From contig CAJJDO010000043.1 of assembly GCA_905183005.1 (NCBI GenBank), positions 372,001 through 436,000 of the forward strand: 64,000 nucleotides of DNA, in the 5' to 3' direction. The notes below the pieces were generated by a model that worked only from the letters and a program-made list of their open reading frames with translations, ran no database searches and was not told the DNA's origin. Source of the DNA: Paramecium pentaurelia. Its lineage: Eukaryota; Ciliophora; Oligohymenophorea; Peniculida; Parameciidae. A program made the translations under genes and the position numbers. The first letter of the stretch is position 1. The number at the start of each line of letters is the position of its first letter. Below are positions 59,808-64,000 of the stretch, in pieces.

Positions 59808-61688
59808 ATGGCTAAAAAATCTGATTCAAATATAAAGTTAATAGGTGAAATTGTGAGTAAAAATAAAGTAGATTTAAAAGCTTAACTTTTAACAAAAAAC
59901 ATGGAATATGATATGAGTGTTTCGTAGATTGAAGATAATGGAACTGATTATGTATTAAGATGTATTAAGGGAATGTATAGAGGAATGTTTATATATCTTA
60001 ATTTAGTGGAAAATGGAGAAACTATTGGTAGTGATGATAGTTGTACTTTACAAATGGAAGATTGTGGATTAGAGAAAACTCATGTGAAAATTAAATATAA
60101 GTATAATGAAGAATAAAAGAAAAATGGATATCATCTTACATGTTTTGGTCCAACTTTAATTAAAATTCGTTATGATTGTCCTGCTCTCATTAAAAATAAT
60201 ATGGAAATAACAATAGGAAAATAAATTTATATTATTTAAACTGTACAAGAAGGTTTTAATGAAATTTTAGAATGGCTTTCAATTTATGATCTTTAAGGAT
60301 TAAAGCACTTTTTCTTTGGAAATAATATTCATAATCTTAAATAACTAAAATAGAATAAAATAGATTAATTAATAAGTTCAGTGTAATCTTATAGTGCCAC
60401 ACAAGATTAATTGCTTAAATTAAGAGAAGCTTATAATTAAATAGATGATATTATACTTTAAAATTATGATGCATTTAAAATTAATTTATTGGATAAAAAA
60501 AAGAAAGTAATAGTTTTATAATTTGGATGGTCTGGTGCAACAATTAGTTCCAAAACTCAAAGATATTAAAAACCTCCTGATATTTTACTTAAGAAATAAG
60601 AAATAGATGATTTAGAAGAAAATCCAGATTTTTAATTATTAATAAAATTCATATAAGGAAAATATTGGATTTGGGGTTCTAAGACTGATACTTATAATAC
60701 ATTTTATAAATAAAATAAAGAAGAAATTAGAGTGATTTAACCTGATGATGTTATCAAACTAAATACTATAGAGTTGTTAGTTTAAAGATTTAATTATGGA
60801 TGTTTTTAAGATCCTGGAACAAAAAGAACTTAAGAAGATAGATATACAATTATATAAGATTTACAAGTAAGTAGTAGAGTTCCAGTTTCATGTTATGCTA
60901 TATTTGATGGACATAATGGGAATTCTTGTGTTAATTATATGTCTTAAAATCTTATGGATAATATAAGAGAGGATTTTAATTAAGAATAGAAAGAATTTGA
61001 TCATCAAAATAAATTCTTGGCTTTTCTATTTGAAAATATTAGATCCACTTTTAAAGAAACGGATAATGACTTTTTAACTGAAGTTGTATAGCCAAATGCA
61101 TCTACTGATTCAGGATGTGTGGCTGTTGTAGTTATGATAATAGGTGATTATATTGTTAGTATAAATTGTGGCGATTCTAGAGCAATATTATCAAGACAAG
61201 GAGAAGCTATAAGTTTAACAGAAGATCATAAACCAAATGTTCCTTCTGAATGTGCCAGAATAAAAAAAAAAGGTTGTGCTGATATAATTGGTGGAAGACT
61301 TGGAAATCTTGCTGTTTCTAGAGCTTTTGGTGATTTTGGTGAAAAAAAGAAATATGTAAAAAATACAATCACTGCAAAACCTGATATAAGAGTAACTAAA
61401 ATTGATTATAGAACTGATGAATTTATACTATTATGTAGTGATGGTATTATTGATGGATTTGGTAATACAGAGGAATCTGAATAGAATATGTAATAAATAT
61501 CACCAAGTCAAAGAGTAATTGAATTTGTTAGAAATATGTATAAAGAATAATAGATTGGATTATAAGATCCTTAAGATGCTGCATAATAAGTAGTACTAAA
61601 AGCATATTAATATAATGTAACTTATAGAAGATAATCAGATAATATCAGTTGTATTATTGTAAACCTTACTCGAGGAATTGTTTTTTGA
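59808..61688 (+). CDS. FHA-PP2C protein phosphatase
   Basis: Intronless, 626 residues. Residues ~46-145 resemble an FHA phosphothreonine-binding domain (GMFIYLNLVENGETIGSDDS, LEKTHVKIKY). A Gln/Asn-rich spacer and a second beta-rich FHA-like segment (YWIWGSKTDTY...DDVIKLNTIELLV) follow. The PP2C domain (from ~332) has PGTKRTQEDRY, the metal-site FDGH (366-369), TDSGCVAVVVMI, NCGDSRAILSRQG, LTEDHKP, NLAVSRAFGDF and LLCSDGIIDG, and ends DNISCIIVNL. All acidic metal ligands appear conserved, so it should be an active Mg/Mn-dependent Ser/Thr phosphatase. FHA would target it to phospho-Thr partners. Confidence 0.9.
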
Positions 61689-62426
61689 ATTCTTAAAATT
61701 TAATATTCATGAATTTTATATAAATTTAATTAAGAACTCAAGAATTCTCATTCACAATATATAATTACAATTCTATTACAACTATATCAATTTTAATTTT
61801 AATAATGAAATAAACAATAAAAAATAGTAAAAAATAGAAATTTATAAATACTGCTAATCAATTAATTAGATTAATCATCAAATAAAGATAAAATAATTTT
61901 TAATTATTATGCTACTTTTTTCTATGATATCTCTACATTTAGTATTCTTTTATGGATATTAATTTGATATGTTTTATGAGTATTAATAAATTATTAAGAA
62001 CAAATAAATAGAAATTTATTTATCCATCATTTCAGTAAAAAAAATTATTAAAAAAATTAGACTTAGAAATAAAGTAAAATTATTTAATCAATATTAAATT
62101 ATGTTAAATTTATCTTTGAATACATATAATCTAAAAACAATACTCACATCTAAACATAAAAATGATCTATTTATTTACTATTATATAGAATTATTTTGAG
62201 ACAAAAACTAGTTAATAGAAAAAAAGGATAAAAAATAAGAATTGAATGCTTTTTTGTTTATTTAATAAAATATAGCAATTTTGAAATTTATTTCAGCAAA
62301 ATAATTTATTTCTATACATTTTATATATTATAATTATGTTTTATTTAAATTTTGAGATGAATATCTTTTTTAGATGAGTTTATTGAATATGTCGTTGATT
62401 TTTATAATTTTAATATATAAATTTGC
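61689..62426. other. Intergenic region
   Basis: 738 AT-rich bases. A 38-codon frame at 61805 is the only small plus candidate. From about 62375 the frame of the next gene is already open (DEFIEYVVDFYNFN) but has no ATG, so that gene may have an upstream exon. No other structure seen. Confidence 0.45.
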
Positions 62427-64000
62427 ATGAAAATCTCACTTCTATAGCTTGAGAGATCTTATTTAGATGCTATTACAGAATTGGGGGAACACTCTTAAAA
62501 AACTTAAGAAATACGTGTTAATCTTATTGAAATGCTTAACCAAACAGGCAGATACTTACTATTTCAAAAACTTAATGGAGAGAAGTATCTCTAAAGAGCT
62601 ATAGAATTAGCAAATTTGTTAAATATGGAAGAACAACTAATTGTTAAATATTAGTCATATATGTTTTATGCAGAGTACCTTGAAGTCAAAAAGAATTATA
62701 GTATGGCATATAATTTGTTAATGCAGTTAATCCCTTTAGCGAAGACAAATGAAAGGAATATCATAATGATTTAAATTCAAATTCTTAATCATCTAATTGA
62801 AAATGGAAGAGTGTGTAAAAGAAATAATGTTATACAATTGAATGAATAATTGCTAAATTTAATGGAGGAGATTGGACTTAGTTTTTATTTGTATAAAGAA
62901 TTTCCAAATAAGTTTCAACAAATTTTATTATAAGCCTTATCATTCTAAGCAAAAATATACTAGAGATAAAATAAAGATAGAGAGGCAACATAGCTCTTTT
63001 TTTAGTCTTATCATCTTTCTGAAGAATTGTTGGGATTTAATGATAAAAGAACACAAGAATATAAAAAGTAGTATGAACATTTGAGTGATAAAATCTCTGT
63101 TAATTTAGAAATTTAAAGTTAAGAAGAAGAAGAAGGTGATAATATAGAGTAAAATCAAAATACTTAGAGAGAAGAAAAGAAAATATTATCTTTTAGATCT
63201 AAAAATACTTACCTTAACAATTATATTATAAATGTAGATTCTGCTAGAGTACCAAAATTATCAAAAAAGATTGATAAGACTAAAATTGATAGACCTCTAA
63301 TTAGTTAAAGAGATCCACCAAAATTTAGTGAATAGTAATTTCAATAACTATTTATATTAAAAAATCCAATAAAAAGACCTTTGAGTTCATAAGGAACTAC
63401 AAAAATGACAAGTCCAACTAGATGTTAATCAATAGTTTCAAAGAAAAATACAGATAAAATAAAAAATAGAGTACCTTCTTTAGAATAAAGTTTAATAAAA
63501 TAATTGGAAACAGCATAACCTTAGGATAGATTTAATGATCTCATAATTAATAGGCCACATTATGATGAAGTAAGGAAATATGAAATTGTAAAAGCTACAA
63601 AATAAAGAAATACTAAATAGATAGTTTCCAATTATTTAATTTAGTTAATCCCTCCATCTCATTCATCAAGGCCATAAATTAGAGAACCATCCAAAACTAA
63701 TATTCTTTATAAAGTAGACAGCAAAAAGTTTCCAAGTAATCCAAGCAATTAAAAGATTGAAAGAAGTTCTCAAAAGAAAATAACTACAAATGAAATATAA
63801 CCCACATTAAGTAACATTAGATTAATTGGTAGTGGAATCAATTTAACAAATGAAAATGATGATGAAAATATTAAGTAATAAGAAGATGACAGAAATTATT
63901 CATTTGAAGAAGAACCTATTAAAGTAATGACACAATATGATCCAATTATAGCAAAATTTTTAGAGAAACATTCAATGGAGATTTTATTAGAAGCTGTTGA
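62427..64000 (+). CDS. Helical-repeat (TPR-like) protein, 3' end outside window
   Basis: MKISLLQLERSYLDAITELG from 62427. The first ~230 residues are paired amphipathic helices (RYLLFQKLNGEKYLQRAIELA, QSYMFYAEYLEVKKNYSMAY, LLNLMEEIGLSFYLY, ATQLFFQSYHLSEELLGF), with spacing like tetratricopeptide repeats. From ~63120 it becomes acidic then basic, Ser/Pro/Gln-rich and probably disordered, with DPPKF, HSSRPQ and KTNILYKV. The frame is still open at 64000. The start may lie further upstream because the frame is open back to ~62375 and continues sensibly. No specific family recognised. Confidence 0.68.

Noticed and set aside
1..64000. tRNA, rRNA, CRISPR or telomeric repeats
   Set aside because: No cloverleaf-like GC-rich blocks, spaced repeats or G4T2/G3T3-type tracts were seen on either strand.

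Overview
The window is a piece of a ciliate genome, almost certainly a macronuclear scaffold of Paramecium or a close relative. TAA and TAG are read as glutamine inside every recognisable gene and TGA is the only stop. Introns are tiny (most 19-33 nt, GTA...TAG or GT...AG), gene spacing is a few tens of bases, and the DNA is very AT-rich. Standard-code ORFs are therefore only fragments; I read both strands with code 6 and spliced by eye. Intron-exon joins were accepted when they restored a family motif or a continuous frame. No tRNA, rRNA, CRISPR array or intact mobile element was seen.

Layout. 1-4040: a CSPP-like centrosome/cilium coiled-coil gene (minus) that runs off the left edge and contains an N gap flanked by an exact 497-bp duplication, most likely an unmerged contig overlap. 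4102-17357: a very large HUWE1/TOM1/UPL1-type HECT ubiquitin ligase and two uncharacterised genes, all minus and almost touching. 17438-25076: a small gene, mitochondrial EF-Ts, a membrane-anchored protein, an E2F/DP transcription factor with an unusual 105-nt intron carrying E2F-like sites, a small secreted protein, an HTH protein and Ku70. 25318-31677: a STK32/YANK-like AGC kinase, elongin C, a PB1-domain protein, a DHHC palmitoyltransferase and a Cys-rich membrane protein. 31797-44308: nuclear cap-binding protein CBP80, a C2-domain protein, a ~950-residue coiled-coil protein, a zf-4CXXC_R1 (CDCA7-type) protein, an OFA-like MFS transporter and a signal-anchored protein. 44632-53441: a RING-CH membrane ligase, a GSK3-like kinase, an LRR remnant, a mahogunin-type RING ligase and a large secreted protein with an internally duplicated A-B-A-B beta-sandwich-like module. 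53581-64000: a small gene, a mitochondrial M16C presequence protease, another small gene, a two-TM ciliate protein, an FHA-PP2C phosphatase and a helical-repeat protein cut by the right edge.

The genes are a typical eukaryotic mixture rather than an operon-like system. Ubiquitin-related factors recur (HECT, RING-CH, mahogunin, elongin C), as do signalling enzymes (two kinases, PP2C) and cilium/cortex coiled coils. The observations most worth following are the GC-rich inverted E2F-site pair inside the DP intron, the two places where an in-frame TGA separates ORFs lying in the same frame, the duplicated secreted protein, and several small intron-containing genes that standard annotation would miss.
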